Shown here one piece after another: positions 41,951 through 51,029 of a stretch of DNA of 64,000 nucleotides. Location: contig JBOGGU010000092.1 in NCBI GenBank assembly GCA_050744085.1, positions 32,253-96,252 on the forward strand, written 5' to 3'. Numbering within the stretch: position 1 is the first letter of the stretch; each line of letters begins with the position of its first letter. Below the pieces are notes generated by a model. That model saw nothing but the letters and a program-made list of their open reading frames with translations. It was not told where the DNA came from and made no database searches. The position numbers were made by a program, and so were the translations under genes. The DNA comes from JAVKSL01 sp050744085 (GTDB taxonomy: Bacteria > Actinomycetota > Acidimicrobiia > Acidimicrobiales > JAJPHD01).

Positions 41951-43572
41951 GCGGGATGGAGACCGGCAAGGCAGGCCTTGCGCGGCGACCGCAGTCGGTG
42001 CTCGTGGCGACGGCGATATCGGTGGGATGCCGCCAGCAGTGCTTCAAGGCCGGCACTGGCCTCGACTACGGCGTCGAGATCCAGCGGTTCGAATCCTCGG
42101 CCCCTTCGATATCCACAGATGACGAGGACCGGCTGGTCCAGGCAATCACCAAACGGGCGGATTCGGAGCCGAGCTTCTGGTGGGACTACGTGCGGCGTGC
42201 GATTGCAATCGAGAGTCGACTCATCAGCACTGTCCGTTCTGCGGCGTCATTTGCCGAGAAGCCCCGCAGCCACCAAGAGCTGCGCGAGGCTGCGGTGGGT
42301 GTGACCAAGGCGATGCAGGCGATGGCGCCGTTCATCGTGGCGATGCCGTTGGCCCTTGGCTTGCTTCAAGCGGCCGTATCGGACCAGGTCATCGAGGAGT
42401 CCGGAGCCACCGAGGCCGGTGGAGCCGAACACGAGGAGATCCTGGCCCGCCTGCAGGCCCCGTGGTTGGAGCCCGACCCGGTCCGCGAGATGCGCAGCGG
42501 TTACCGGATAGCGCTCCATGTCCAAGAGAGCGAGGAGGCCAACAGCCTGTTCGTCGACACAGCTCCGCGCATCGCCGTCGAGCGGGTGAGTGAAGGATTC
42601 CCCGAGCTGAGCCAGATGATCCGCAACCATGTCGACGAGTTCGGGTGGTTGCGCACCGTTGGCTACAGGTTCGACCCCCTGTCGCCAGAGGCTCTCGTCT
42701 ACCGCATCCAGCTGGTTGCGCGCCGCTGGACCACGGAGGCCACGAGGCGCGCAGCGGCGCCCGAGCCGGTTCCCACCGCGGAGGAGGTGCTGGGGTTCAC
42801 CCCCTCCGAGTCGCTGGCCGAGCGCATCACCGCCCTCCAGGCCATCCTGACCCAGCGGTGCTTCCGGGTCGATGTCGAGCTCCAGGCAGAGTGCATCGCC
42901 AGGCCGTTGTGGGCAAGGATCGCCGACGCCCTGGGCTGCACGACGTCACAGATCCTCTTTGTCTCGCCAGGCGAGGTCCTGGCCGGCCTTGCCCACCAGG
43001 GCAAGCTGCCGGTCGACGAGATAGACACCAGGGCTCGCAATGGATTCAGTGTGGCCCGAGACCACGACGCCATGGAGGTCCACGCCGAGGCCAGCACCCC
43101 GAGCGACCGGGGGGCCAGCGGAGGCCAACGGGCCAGCGGAGGCCAGGGCGGAGGCCAACGGGGCAGCGCAGGCACCGAGGCCAGCGGCGTGCTCACGGGG
43201 ATGACCGCTTGTCGGGGCACTGCGGTCGGCCGGGTCAAGATCGTCTCCGACCAGGCTGACCTGGACCGCCTGGAGATTGGTGACGTGCTGGTGACGGCGT
43301 CGAGCACGATCGACCCGACCGACACGGTAGGGGAGGGCACGGTGTTCCCGACCCGGACCGGTGGTCCCCGCGACCAAGCCCTCGAGAGGGTCGCCGCGGT
43401 CGTGGCCGACGAAGGGGGCTTGCTCAGCCACGCCGCGATCGTGTGTCGGGAGCGAGGCCTGACGTGCGTGCTCGGCACGGAGACGGCAACCAGGACCTTG
43501 AGTGACGGCCAGGTCGTCGAGGTCGATGCGACCAAACCTGTCGGGATCGTGATCAGGCTCCTGCCCGATTGA
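41947..43572 (+). CDS. acceptor/phosphohistidine subunit of the split dikinase
   Basis: A 541-residue protein, GTG at 41947 (ATG 41956 is possible). The C-terminal swivelling domain (about 415-540) has the phosphohistidine motif DEGGLLSHAAIVCRERGLTC, His495. Residues about 15-385 form a mostly helical middle region with no PEP-utilising TIM barrel, starting VATAISVGCRQQCFKAGTGL. A Gly/Ser/Gln repeat linker (GASGGQRASGGQGGGQRGSA) joins the parts. With the upstream gene the total is 869 residues in the order ATP domain, middle domain, His domain, the plan of rifampin phosphotransferase. The acceptor substrate is unknown because the middle domain is not recognisable. Confidence 0.8.
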   Translation: MSGMETGKAGLARRPQSVLVATAISVGCRQQCFKAGTGLDYGVEIQRFESSAPSISTDDEDRLVQAITKRADSEPSFWWDYVRRAIAIESRLISTVRSAASFAEKPRSHQELREAAVGVTKAMQAMAPFIVAMPLALGLLQAAVSDQVIEESGATEAGGAEHEEILARLQAPWLEPDPVREMRSGYRIALHVQESEEANSLFVDTAPRIAVERVSEGFPELSQMIRNHVDEFGWLRTVGYRFDPLSPEALVYRIQLVARRWTTEATRRAAAPEPVPTAEEVLGFTPSESLAERITALQAILTQRCFRVDVELQAECIARPLWARIADALGCTTSQILFVSPGEVLAGLAHQGKLPVDEIDTRARNGFSVARDHDAMEVHAEASTPSDRGASGGQRASGGQGGGQRGSAGTEASGVLTGMTACRGTAVGRVKIVSDQADLDRLEIGDVLVTASSTIDPTDTVGEGTVFPTRTGGPRDQALERVAAVVADEGGLLSHAAIVCRERGLTCVLGTETATRTLSDGQVVEVDATKPVGIVIRLLPD

Positions 43573-43630
43573 TGCGGTTGAGGTCGGGCTTGCTCCGTAG
43601 TTATCCTGTCGACGGCAAGAGTGCAGCGAG

Positions 43631-44623
43631 ATGACCGCCAGCATCGTGCTGTTCCTCGCGTCCCTGGCCCTCACCATCGTGTCTAGCATCGTGCTGGTCG
43701 AGGTGGTCGACCGCGTGGGCCAGCGCTTCCACCTGCCAGAGGGCCTGGTCGGGATCCTGACCGCGCTCGCTGCGGACTCGCCCGAGGTCTCGGCGGCCAT
43801 CACCGCAATCCAGGGTGGCCGGGCGAGCCTGGGTTTCGGGGTCGTGATCGGGTCGAACATCTTCAACGTGGCCGCCCTCCTCGGGCTGAGCGCGGCCATC
43901 GCCGGGGTGGTGCGCATCCGCCGGCCGGCGCTGGTGCTCGAGGGGGTCGTGGCCCTGGCGGTCACCGTGGTGGTGTCGGCGCTGGTGCTGCGCCTGCTGG
44001 GCCCGGTGCCCACGGTGGTGATCGTGCTCGTGGTGCTGGCCCCCTATGTGTGGCTGTCCGCCCACAACTCCAGCCGCGTGTCCGGGCTCAAGCTCCCGGG
44101 GCCGATCAGGAGCGGGCTTGCATCTGCGGTCGCCGGCGTCGAGAAGGACGAGCGGCCCGGCCGCACCGCTCCGCGCGCCAGCAATCACGACATCTGGACG
44201 CTGGTCCCTGCCCTGACAGCGGTGGTGCTCGGCAGCGTCGGGATGGTGGACACGTCGGTGAGCCTGGGCAAGCGTTGGGGCGTATCGCAGATCCTCATCG
44301 GCACCCTGGTCCTGGCGGCACTGACCGGGCTGCCCAACGTGCTCGGGGCCGTGCGGCTCGCCCGGCGGGCCCGCGGCTCGGCCGTGGTGAGCGAGGCGCT
44401 CAACTCCAACACCCTCAACCTGTTGGTGGGTGTGACCCTGCCGGCGCTGATCGTCGGGGTGGGCGCCCCCTCGGCTCAGGCCAGGCTGTCGGTGTTGTGG
44501 CTGCTGGGGATCACGGTGGTGACCGTCGTGCTGACCGGCCTGCGAGGCGGGCTCCGCCGGCTCGAGGGAGTGGCGGTCATCGTGGCCTACCTCGTGTTCG
44601 TGGTGGTGCTGGTGGTTGGCTGA
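43631..44623 (+). CDS. CaCA-family sodium/calcium exchanger-like membrane protein
   Basis: A 330-residue membrane protein with two inverted alpha-repeat regions. The first is GILTALAADSPEVSAAITAI then GVVIGSNIFNVAALLGLSAA; the second is LVLAALTGLPNVLGAVRLAR followed by SEALNSNTLNLLVGV. These are the ion-binding motifs of Na+/Ca2+ exchangers. The second repeat has ALTGLPN where Glu is usual, so ion specificity may differ. It follows the dikinase by 58 bp and could be co-transcribed. Confidence 0.85.
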   Translation: MTASIVLFLASLALTIVSSIVLVEVVDRVGQRFHLPEGLVGILTALAADSPEVSAAITAIQGGRASLGFGVVIGSNIFNVAALLGLSAAIAGVVRIRRPALVLEGVVALAVTVVVSALVLRLLGPVPTVVIVLVVLAPYVWLSAHNSSRVSGLKLPGPIRSGLASAVAGVEKDERPGRTAPRASNHDIWTLVPALTAVVLGSVGMVDTSVSLGKRWGVSQILIGTLVLAALTGLPNVLGAVRLARRARGSAVVSEALNSNTLNLLVGVTLPALIVGVGAPSAQARLSVLWLLGITVVTVVLTGLRGGLRRLEGVAVIVAYLVFVVVLVVG

Positions 44624-44634
44624 CCGGGACGGCC

Positions 44635-45006
44635 CTACTTGAACCAGATCCGGCGGTAGTCCCGGCTCCGGGGATGCAGCAGCAGGCAAACGACCGCGAC
44701 GTCGAAGATCAGGTTCAGGAGGAAGCTGGTGTTCCCCTGGCTGATCCTATAGACGGTGTAGGCGACGAGCAGGCTCGCGCCAGCCACCCCCAGCGCGTAG
44801 CCCCACTTGCGCTCGTTGGCGATGCCCAGGGCCCCGACCACCTGGCACACGGCCAGGAAGAGGCCGATCGCGAGCAAGTCCACCAGCCCGCTGCTCAAAC
44901 CTCCGAAGATGAGCAGGAAGACAGCGTCGAGGTACAGCATGATCACCCCGTACTGGAGCGTCTGTGGCTGGCTGCTGTCGTACCACTTGTACTCGTTCAT
45001 TGCCAT
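44635..45006 (-). CDS. small membrane protein downstream of rlmN
   Basis: A 123-residue protein from ATG 45006: MAMNEYKWYDSSQPQTLQYG, then about four helices (LYLDAVFLLIFGGLSSGLVD, LLAIGLFLAVCQVVGALGIA, GYALGVAGASLLVAYTVYRI, LLNLIFDVAVVCLLLHPRSR). I do not recognise a function. It starts 2 bp after the rlmN stop, so it is co-transcribed. Confidence 0.75.
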   Translation of the reverse strand: MAMNEYKWYDSSQPQTLQYGVIMLYLDAVFLLIFGGLSSGLVDLLAIGLFLAVCQVVGALGIANERKWGYALGVAGASLLVAYTVYRISQGNTSFLLNLIFDVAVVCLLLHPRSRDYRRIWFK

Positions 45007-45008
45007 GC

Positions 45009-46097
45009 TTATGAGTCTGCCAGCCCGAGCGCCAAAAGGGGCGCCGGGCGCTGCACCACCGGGCGCGGCGCTGGTCGCCGCACGACCGCCTTGGCGGCAA
45101 GTTGCCCGCACGCTGCGTCGATCGAGCGTCCCCTGGTCGCCCGGACCGTTGCGTTGACCCCCCGCCCGGCCAGCTCCGCGGCAAAGGCCGCGACCCCTTC
45201 GGGTGGGGTGCCACGGGTTGGCCAGCCAGGGGTCGGGTTCAGCGGGATCAGGTTGACGTGCGCCCGCAGCTCGGAGGCCAGGCCCGCCAGCTCGGCGGCG
45301 TCGCTGGGCCGGTCGTTGACCCCGTCGATGAGGGCCCACTCGAACGACAGCCGCCGCCCGGTGGCCTCGACGTAGGCGTGGCACGCTGCCATCAGCTCGG
45401 CGATCGGCCAGCGGCGGTTGATCGGCACCAGCTGTTCCCGAAGGGCGTCGTTGGCGGCATGAAGGGAGACGGCGAGGCCAACCGGCAGCCGCTCGCCAGC
45501 AAGACGGCGGATGCCAGGAACCAGCCCGACCGTGGAGATGGTCACCCGGCGGGCGCCGATCCCCAGGTCGTCGTGGATGCGCTCGACGGCCCCCCAGACG
45601 CGGGGGTAGTTGGCCATCGGCTCGCCCATGCCCATGAACACCACGTTCGACAGCCGCCGGGACGCGCCCCGAGCGAACCGGGCCGCAGCCACCACCTGCT
45701 CCACGATCTCCCCCCTCGACAGTTGGCGGGTGAAGCCCGCCTGCCCCGTGGCACAGAACCCGCACCCCATCGCACAGCCCGCCTGGCTGGACACGCAAAC
45801 GGTCGCCCGGTCGGGATAGAGCATCAGCACCGTCTCGACCAGCGCGCCGTCCTGGCACTCCCACACCCAGCGGCGGGTCTCCCCGGCGTCGGCGCTCGAC
45901 TCGCTCACCTGCTGCAAACCGGGCGAAAGGGCGGGGTCACCGTCGAGGCGCTCGCGCAGCGCCGCCGGCAGCTCGGCCAGCCCCTCCGGCCCGGCGAGGC
46001 GATCGTAGAGCCCCGCCCAGACCTGCCGGGCCCGGTACGCGGGCTCCCCGGCACACAGCTCCTCGAGCTCTGCGCGCGTCAGGTCGTATCGGCTCAC
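45009..46097 (-). CDS. rlmN: RlmN 23S rRNA/tRNA adenine-C2 methyltransferase
   Basis: Radical-SAM enzyme methylating A2503 of 23S rRNA and A37 of some tRNAs. The 362-residue protein shows the cluster motif CAMGCGFCATGQAGFTRQLS, VVFMGMGEPMANYPRVWGAV, and ISTVGLVPGIRRLAGERLPV. The two method-specific cysteines are expected in GCGFC and near the C-terminal AACGQL. GTG start at 46097. A short Pro/Arg tail extends the C-terminus. Transcribed away from crgA. Confidence 0.94.
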   Translation of the reverse strand: MSRYDLTRAELEELCAGEPAYRARQVWAGLYDRLAGPEGLAELPAALRERLDGDPALSPGLQQVSESSADAGETRRWVWECQDGALVETVLMLYPDRATVCVSSQAGCAMGCGFCATGQAGFTRQLSRGEIVEQVVAAARFARGASRRLSNVVFMGMGEPMANYPRVWGAVERIHDDLGIGARRVTISTVGLVPGIRRLAGERLPVGLAVSLHAANDALREQLVPINRRWPIAELMAACHAYVEATGRRLSFEWALIDGVNDRPSDAAELAGLASELRAHVNLIPLNPTPGWPTRGTPPEGVAAFAAELAGRGVNATVRATRGRSIDAACGQLAAKAVVRRPAPRPVVQRPAPLLALGLADS

Positions 46098-46200
46098 ACG
46101 CCCAGGGTATGTGCTGCCAGGCCGTCGTTGTTGAAATTAGGCCTCCGTCCTGCCCAAGCGCCGTGCCCACTCACGACCCGCGGCGTAGGGCGCAACGCCC

Positions 46201-46821
46201 CTACCTGTACTGCGTCGCCACCCCGAAACCTCCCGCCACCAGCACCAGGCCCACGAGGAGGTACCAGGCAGAGGTGCCGTAGGGCAGGACGCCCAGGTAG
46301 TCCAGCACTATGACCGCGGCCCCGAGGATCAGCAGGGTGAGGAGCAGCACCGGGACCCAGGGAGGGCTGGAGCGCTTGTTGCGCGGGATCGGAGCGGTGT
46401 AGCGCCCGCTGCTCACCGGTGCCGGCGCAGCAGCCTTGGCGGCCTTCCCGCCCTTTGGGGTGAAGCGCCCGCTGGCCTTGGGGGTCGCCCGCACCTTCTC
46501 GCCCCCGCCCTCTGCCGCGCCCTCTCTGGGCCGGGCCACGCCCCCGCCGGTCTTCGGGGCTCCCCGCCCGGACTTCACGGTGCCCCCGCCGGCCGTGCCC
46601 CCGCCGGCCGTGCCCCCGCCGGGCTTCGGGCCGCCCCGCCCGAACTTGGTCGTGGCGGCCTGGGGCTTTACCGCGGCTCCGTCGGGCTTGGCCGCGCTCC
46701 CGCCGGGCCGCCCTTTGGCAGTCCTCGCCCGAGCTGCGGCCTTGGGGCTGGTGCCCCGCGGGGTCGGTCCCCTGCCCTGGGCGGAGCGCCGCTTGGTGCC
46801 CGAGGGTGCCGGCTTTGCCAT
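46201..46821 (-). CDS. crgA: CrgA cell-division protein with long basic N-terminal extension
   Basis: The C-terminal ~75 residues are canonical CrgA: SGRYTAPIPRNKRSSPPWVP, two helices (VLLLTLLILGAAVIVLDYLG and YLLVGLVLVAGGFGVATQYR). CrgA is a septation factor that recruits PBPs and FtsZ partners in Actinobacteria. Normal CrgA is 85-95 residues. This one has about 130 extra residues rich in Lys/Arg/Gly/Pro/Ala, including three GGGTAGGGT-like repeats (about 68-82). Divergent from pabA, as expected for this locus. Confidence 0.9.
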   Translation of the reverse strand: MAKPAPSGTKRRSAQGRGPTPRGTSPKAAARARTAKGRPGGSAAKPDGAAVKPQAATTKFGRGGPKPGGGTAGGGTAGGGTVKSGRGAPKTGGGVARPREGAAEGGGEKVRATPKASGRFTPKGGKAAKAAAPAPVSSGRYTAPIPRNKRSSPPWVPVLLLTLLILGAAVIVLDYLGVLPYGTSAWYLLVGLVLVAGGFGVATQYR

Positions 46822-46863
46822 CGGCCACGACCATAGCGCAGGCGCGGCGCTATCGTCAGAGCG

Positions 46864-47457
46864 ATGAGGGGTCCCCGGGTGCTGGTGATCGACAACTACG
46901 ACTCTTTCACCTGGAACCTGGTGCAGGGACTGGGCGAGCTGGGGGCCGAGCTGATCGTCCGCCGCAACGACCAGGTCACCGTCTCCGAGGCCAAGGCCCT
47001 GGCCCCCGACGCCCTGGTTGTCTCACCGGGCCCGGGCCGGCCCGAGGACGCCGGGGTGAGCATGGCGATGATCGCCGAGCTGGGGCGCAGCGTGCCCACC
47101 CTCGGAGTCTGTCTCGGTCACCAGTGTGTGGGGAGCGTGTTCGGGGCGGAGGTGGTGCGGGCGCCCGAGGTGGTCCACGGCAAGACCTCGCTCATCCACC
47201 ACCGGGGCGCAGGGGTGCTCGCGGGCCTCGACAGCCCGTTCGAGGCCACGCGTTATCACTCCCTCGTGGTGCGGCGAGACTCGATACCCCCCGAGCTGGA
47301 GGTCACCGCCGAGACCTCCGACGGGCTGGTGATGGCGATGCGCCACACCGAGCTGCCCATAGAGGGTGTCCAGTTCCACCCCGAGTCGATCCTCACCACA
47401 GTTGGCCAGAGGCTGCTCCGCAGCTGGCTCGGCCGCGCCGCCGCCCTCACCCCCTGA
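46864..47457 (+). CDS. pabA: glutamine amidotransferase PabA/TrpG
   Basis: A 197-residue class I amidotransferase supplying ammonia for p-aminobenzoate or anthranilate synthesis. VIDNYDSFTWNLVQGLGELG, catalytic Cys in PTLGVCLGHQCVGSVFG, and the His-Glu pair in GVQFHPESILTTVG. Actinobacteria often have one such protein at the crgA-pknB locus serving both pathways. The partner component I is not in the window. It converges with pknB, 10 bp between stops. Confidence 0.92.
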   Translation: MRGPRVLVIDNYDSFTWNLVQGLGELGAELIVRRNDQVTVSEAKALAPDALVVSPGPGRPEDAGVSMAMIAELGRSVPTLGVCLGHQCVGSVFGAEVVRAPEVVHGKTSLIHHRGAGVLAGLDSPFEATRYHSLVVRRDSIPPELEVTAETSDGLVMAMRHTELPIEGVQFHPESILTTVGQRLLRSWLGRAAALTP

Positions 47458-47467
47458 GCGGGGGGGC

Positions 47468-49465
47468 CTAGCCGCCGCCAAGGAGGCCGCCGCCACCGCC
47501 TCCACCTGCGCCGGTGGTGCTCGTCGTCGAGCCCGTGGTGGTGGTGGTCGAGCTGGTCGGGGTGCTGGTGGAGGTGGAGCTTGCCAGCTGGCCCACGGTG
47601 AGCGTGATCGTGGCGCCGACGGGCTGGGTGCCGGTGGGGCTCTCGGAGATCACCGCTCCGTCCTGGCCTGGGTCGACGACCGTCTGGTAGGTGAGCTTGG
47701 CCACCTTGAACCCCGCCATGGACAGCTGTGTCTCCGCGACGCTGGCCTGGAGGGTCGTCACGTCGGGGACCTTGGCCGTGGGCTGGCCGCTGGAGATCAC
47801 CAGGTTGACCTTGGTTCCCGGCGGCTCCGACGTGTTGGCAGGAGGGTGGGTGCTGATGACCTGCCCAGCGGGCACGGTCGTGGAACCCTGGCTCGTCTGG
47901 GACCCGACGCCGAGGTTCGCCTGCTGGAGGGCTGCGCCCGCCTGAGAGGCGGTGTCGCCATGGACGTCGGGCACCGACACTGTGGCCGGGCCGGAGGAGA
48001 CGGTGAGGGTGATGGTGGAGCCCTTGGGGGCCTGCCCGCTGGCGCTCTGGGCGGTGACCGTCCCGCTGGGCTGCGACGACTGGGTCTTGGTCTGGCTGAC
48101 CTTGAAGCCGTCTCCTTGAAGCTGGGTCTGCGCCGCGGTGAACATGCTGCCAACCTCGCTCGGGACTTTCACCAGCGGGGCGGTGGTCGTCTTGGTCTTG
48201 GGGGGTGGCGTGTGGTGCTTGTTGAGCAGGCCCGCGCTGTGCAGGATCAGGTACACCACGACCGCCACCGCGATGAGCAGCACCAGCAGGAGGAGCGCCC
48301 AGAGGCCGGTGCGCCCGGAGCGCTCCATCATCTGGTCTCGGTCGTAGCGCCCGCCCCGGCCATAGCCGGGGTCGTAGGCTGGGTCAGGGGAGAGGGCTGG
48401 GTTGGCGACAGTGGGGTTGGCCCTTGCGTCGACGGGGGCCATGACGGTGGTCCCCTGGCCCTCGTTCGCGGCCCCGGCTACCCCCGCCGCCGCCGCGCCT
48501 GCTGCCACCCCAGCCGCCGCGGCTCCCGCAGCCCCGGCGCCTGCCGCCCCGACGGTGGTGGTCGCGGCGGCGTCGTCGACATAGTCGTCGAGGTAAGCGA
48601 CCGTGACCGGTGTCAGCGCAGGGGCCATCAACTGGGCGCCCTGCTGGAAGCGCAGGAGGTCGTCTCGCAGCTCGGACGCGTCCTGGTAGCGCTGCGCCGG
48701 GTCCTTGGCCAGGGCATGGAAGACGATCGCTTCGAATGCGGGGGGGACGTCGGTGCCCGGCCCCGTCAGCCTTGCCGGCTCCTCCCTCACGTGCTTGTAG
48801 GCAATGGCCAGCGGGTTTTCCCCGCTGAATGGGGGAGCGCCCGAGATGGCCTCGTAGAGGACGACCCCGAGGGAGTACACGTCGCTGCGTGAGTCCACGA
48901 CCTCGCCCTGGGCCTGCTCGGGCGAGAAGTAGGTGGCGGTCCCCATCACGGCACCGGTCTGGGTGAGGCTTTCGTCGGCCTTGGCCCGGGCTATGCCGAA
49001 GTCGGCGACCTTCACGTTGCCGTCGTCGGAGATGAGCACGTTGCCCGGCTTGACGTCCCGGTGGATCACTCCCTGGCGGTGGGCGTAAGCAAGGGCGGAA
49101 GCCACCTCGGCCCCCATCGCTGCCGCCTGGTCGGCGGGCATCGGGCCATCGGAGCGCAGCAGGTTGGACAAGGGCCGCCCGTCGATGTACTCCATCACTA
49201 TGAAATAGGTCCGGTCCGACTCGCCCCAGTCGTAGACCGGCACGATGTTCTGGTGGCTCAAGTTCGCCGCGGCCTGTGCCTCCCGGCGGAACCGGGCCAC
49301 GAAGGTGCGGTCCACCGACAGCTCGGGGAACAGGACCTTCAGGGCGACGGGGCGGTCCAGCAGGAGGTCGCGCGCCAGGTAGACCTCGGCCATGCCGCCG
49401 CGGGCCACCAGCCGCACCAGCTCGTAGCGCCCGTTGTAGACAGCGGGCGGGGTGTCGGAGCTCAT
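47468..49465 (-). CDS. pknB: PASTA-domain Ser/Thr kinase PknB
   Basis: A 665-residue membrane kinase sensing peptidoglycan. Kinase domain (about 13-275): glycine loop VARGGMAEVYLARD, catalytic VIHRDVKPGNVLI, DFG in VADFGIARAKADE, SPEQ. An Ala-rich juxtamembrane region precedes one helix (LWALLLLVLLIAVAVVVYLI). Three PASTA domains follow (starting near LVKVPSEVG, VSVPDVHGD and AKVPDVTTL). The C-terminus ends in Ser/Thr and Gly runs. It regulates cell-wall growth with PstP and FHA proteins encoded upstream on the same strand. Confidence 0.95.
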   Translation of the reverse strand: MSSDTPPAVYNGRYELVRLVARGGMAEVYLARDLLLDRPVALKVLFPELSVDRTFVARFRREAQAAANLSHQNIVPVYDWGESDRTYFIVMEYIDGRPLSNLLRSDGPMPADQAAAMGAEVASALAYAHRQGVIHRDVKPGNVLISDDGNVKVADFGIARAKADESLTQTGAVMGTATYFSPEQAQGEVVDSRSDVYSLGVVLYEAISGAPPFSGENPLAIAYKHVREEPARLTGPGTDVPPAFEAIVFHALAKDPAQRYQDASELRDDLLRFQQGAQLMAPALTPVTVAYLDDYVDDAAATTTVGAAGAGAAGAAAAGVAAGAAAAGVAGAANEGQGTTVMAPVDARANPTVANPALSPDPAYDPGYGRGGRYDRDQMMERSGRTGLWALLLLVLLIAVAVVVYLILHSAGLLNKHHTPPPKTKTTTAPLVKVPSEVGSMFTAAQTQLQGDGFKVSQTKTQSSQPSGTVTAQSASGQAPKGSTITLTVSSGPATVSVPDVHGDTASQAGAALQQANLGVGSQTSQGSTTVPAGQVISTHPPANTSEPPGTKVNLVISSGQPTAKVPDVTTLQASVAETQLSMAGFKVAKLTYQTVVDPGQDGAVISESPTGTQPVGATITLTVGQLASSTSTSTPTSSTTTTTGSTTSTTGAGGGGGGGLLGGG

Positions 49466-49580
49466 CGCGCCCAGAGCCTACGCCACGCTGCCAGGCCGTT
49501 CATGACGCGTCGGCCCGGAGGGGTCGGGTCGGGCGGGCGCACGTGTGGTGGGTGGGGGGTGGTGGGTGGGCAGATAGTGC

Positions 49581-51029
49581 TCATTTTGCCCCAAGGGCTG
49601 CGGCGAGCACAGCCTTGATGATCGGCCCCGAAACGGAAGAGCCGGTGGCGCTGCCGGGCTGGTTGGGCACGACGGCGGCCACCGCGATCGTCGGGGTCTG
49701 TCCCGTCCCGGCGGGCCCGAAGGCGATCATCCAGTCGTCGGTGAGCGCGTTGTTCGCTCCCACTTGGGACGTGCCCGTCTTGGCCGCCAGGGTGATCCCC
49801 GGAATGGCGATGTTCGAGGCCGTCCCCCCGTTCACCACGCCGACCATGAGCTGGCCGACTGTGCTAGCCGTGGCGGCGGAGGTGGCCTGCAGCCAGGGGT
49901 GCGGCGAGTAGGAGGTGACCACTCCCTTGGCGTTGGAGACCTTGGACATGACGTGGGGCGCCATGATCGTCCCGCCGTCGGCAATCGCTCCTGCCGTCAT
50001 GGCCATCTCCAGGGGGGTAGCGGACACGTTCTCCTGGCCGATGGCGGAGAAGGCGACTCCCGGCAGGTTCTGGGCAAAGCTGGAGGCTGGGGGGAAGTTG
50101 GACTTGGCGGGGTTCGGGAAGTCCAGGGGAGGGGTCTTGTCGAAGCCGAACGCCATCGCTTCGCTGGCGAGGCTCTGCGCTCCCAGGTCCAGGCCCACCT
50201 GGGCGAAGCCGGTGTCGCAGCTGACCTTCAGCAGCTCGGGCAGCATGCCCCCGCAGGTCTCGAAGTTGTAGTTGTGAAGGGTGTTGACGGTGTTGGGGAG
50301 CTGGATCTGGCTGGTGACCGGGTAGGCCTTGGTGGCCAGGGCCGGCTGGTGGTCGTAGACCGCCGAGGAGGTGATCACCTTGAAGGTGGACCCGGGCGCG
50401 TAGCTCTGGCGGTAGGCCCGGTCCAGCAGGGCCATCGTCCCTGTCGTGTCGGCGGTCCAAGCCTTCTTCACGGTTGCGGGGTCGTGCGAGGCGAGGGGGT
50501 TGGCGTCGAAGGCCGGGTTGGAGTACATGGCGAGGATGGCCCCGGTGGATGGATCGATGGCCACGACCGCCCCGGTCTTGCCACCGAGGGCATTCGCGGC
50601 GACCTGCTGGAGGCTGGGCGACACCGTGAGGGTCACGTTCTCCAGCCTTGCGCTGTTCGGAGTCAGGAGGTCCGAGAGGTGGGTGATCTGCGAGGCACCC
50701 GCCAGGTACTTGTTGTAGCTCTCCTCGACCCCGCCACTGCCGTAGATGATCGAGAAATAACCCGTGATGTCGGAGTAGAGGGTCGAGTTGGGGTACGTCC
50801 GCTGGTACTTGTAGACGTCCTTGGAGGGGACCGACTTGGCCAGGACCGTGCCGTCAGAGGCCAGGATCTCCCCACGCGGGGTGGAGAACTCCTTGGTCGT
50901 GTGCCTCGAGTTCCCCGGGGCGTTGGCCAGGGCGTGGGCTTGGCGTACCTGGAGGTTGTTGAGCTGGAGGAACACGATGGCGAACAGGATCACCACGACG
51001 ATGCCGAAGATGCGGATCTGGCGGTCCAT
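49581..51029 (-). CDS. pbpA: penicillin-binding protein 2 / PbpA (FtsI-like transpeptidase)
   Basis: A 482-residue class B PBP. ATG 51029 begins MDRQIRIFGIVVVILFAIVF, one anchor helix. Transpeptidase motifs: SxxK in PGSTFKVITS (Ser214), KTGT in LAAKTGTSQVG. The second motif reads V-S-C-D-T-G where most PbpA proteins have S-x-N. The gene overlaps the pstP stop by 1 bp. In the usual actinobacterial order rodA lies between pstP and pbpA; it is absent here. Confidence 0.92.
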   Translation of the reverse strand: MDRQIRIFGIVVVILFAIVFLQLNNLQVRQAHALANAPGNSRHTTKEFSTPRGEILASDGTVLAKSVPSKDVYKYQRTYPNSTLYSDITGYFSIIYGSGGVEESYNKYLAGASQITHLSDLLTPNSARLENVTLTVSPSLQQVAANALGGKTGAVVAIDPSTGAILAMYSNPAFDANPLASHDPATVKKAWTADTTGTMALLDRAYRQSYAPGSTFKVITSSAVYDHQPALATKAYPVTSQIQLPNTVNTLHNYNFETCGGMLPELLKVSCDTGFAQVGLDLGAQSLASEAMAFGFDKTPPLDFPNPAKSNFPPASSFAQNLPGVAFSAIGQENVSATPLEMAMTAGAIADGGTIMAPHVMSKVSNAKGVVTSYSPHPWLQATSAATASTVGQLMVGVVNGGTASNIAIPGITLAAKTGTSQVGANNALTDDWMIAFGPAGTGQTPTIAVAAVVPNQPGSATGSSVSGPIIKAVLAAALGAK

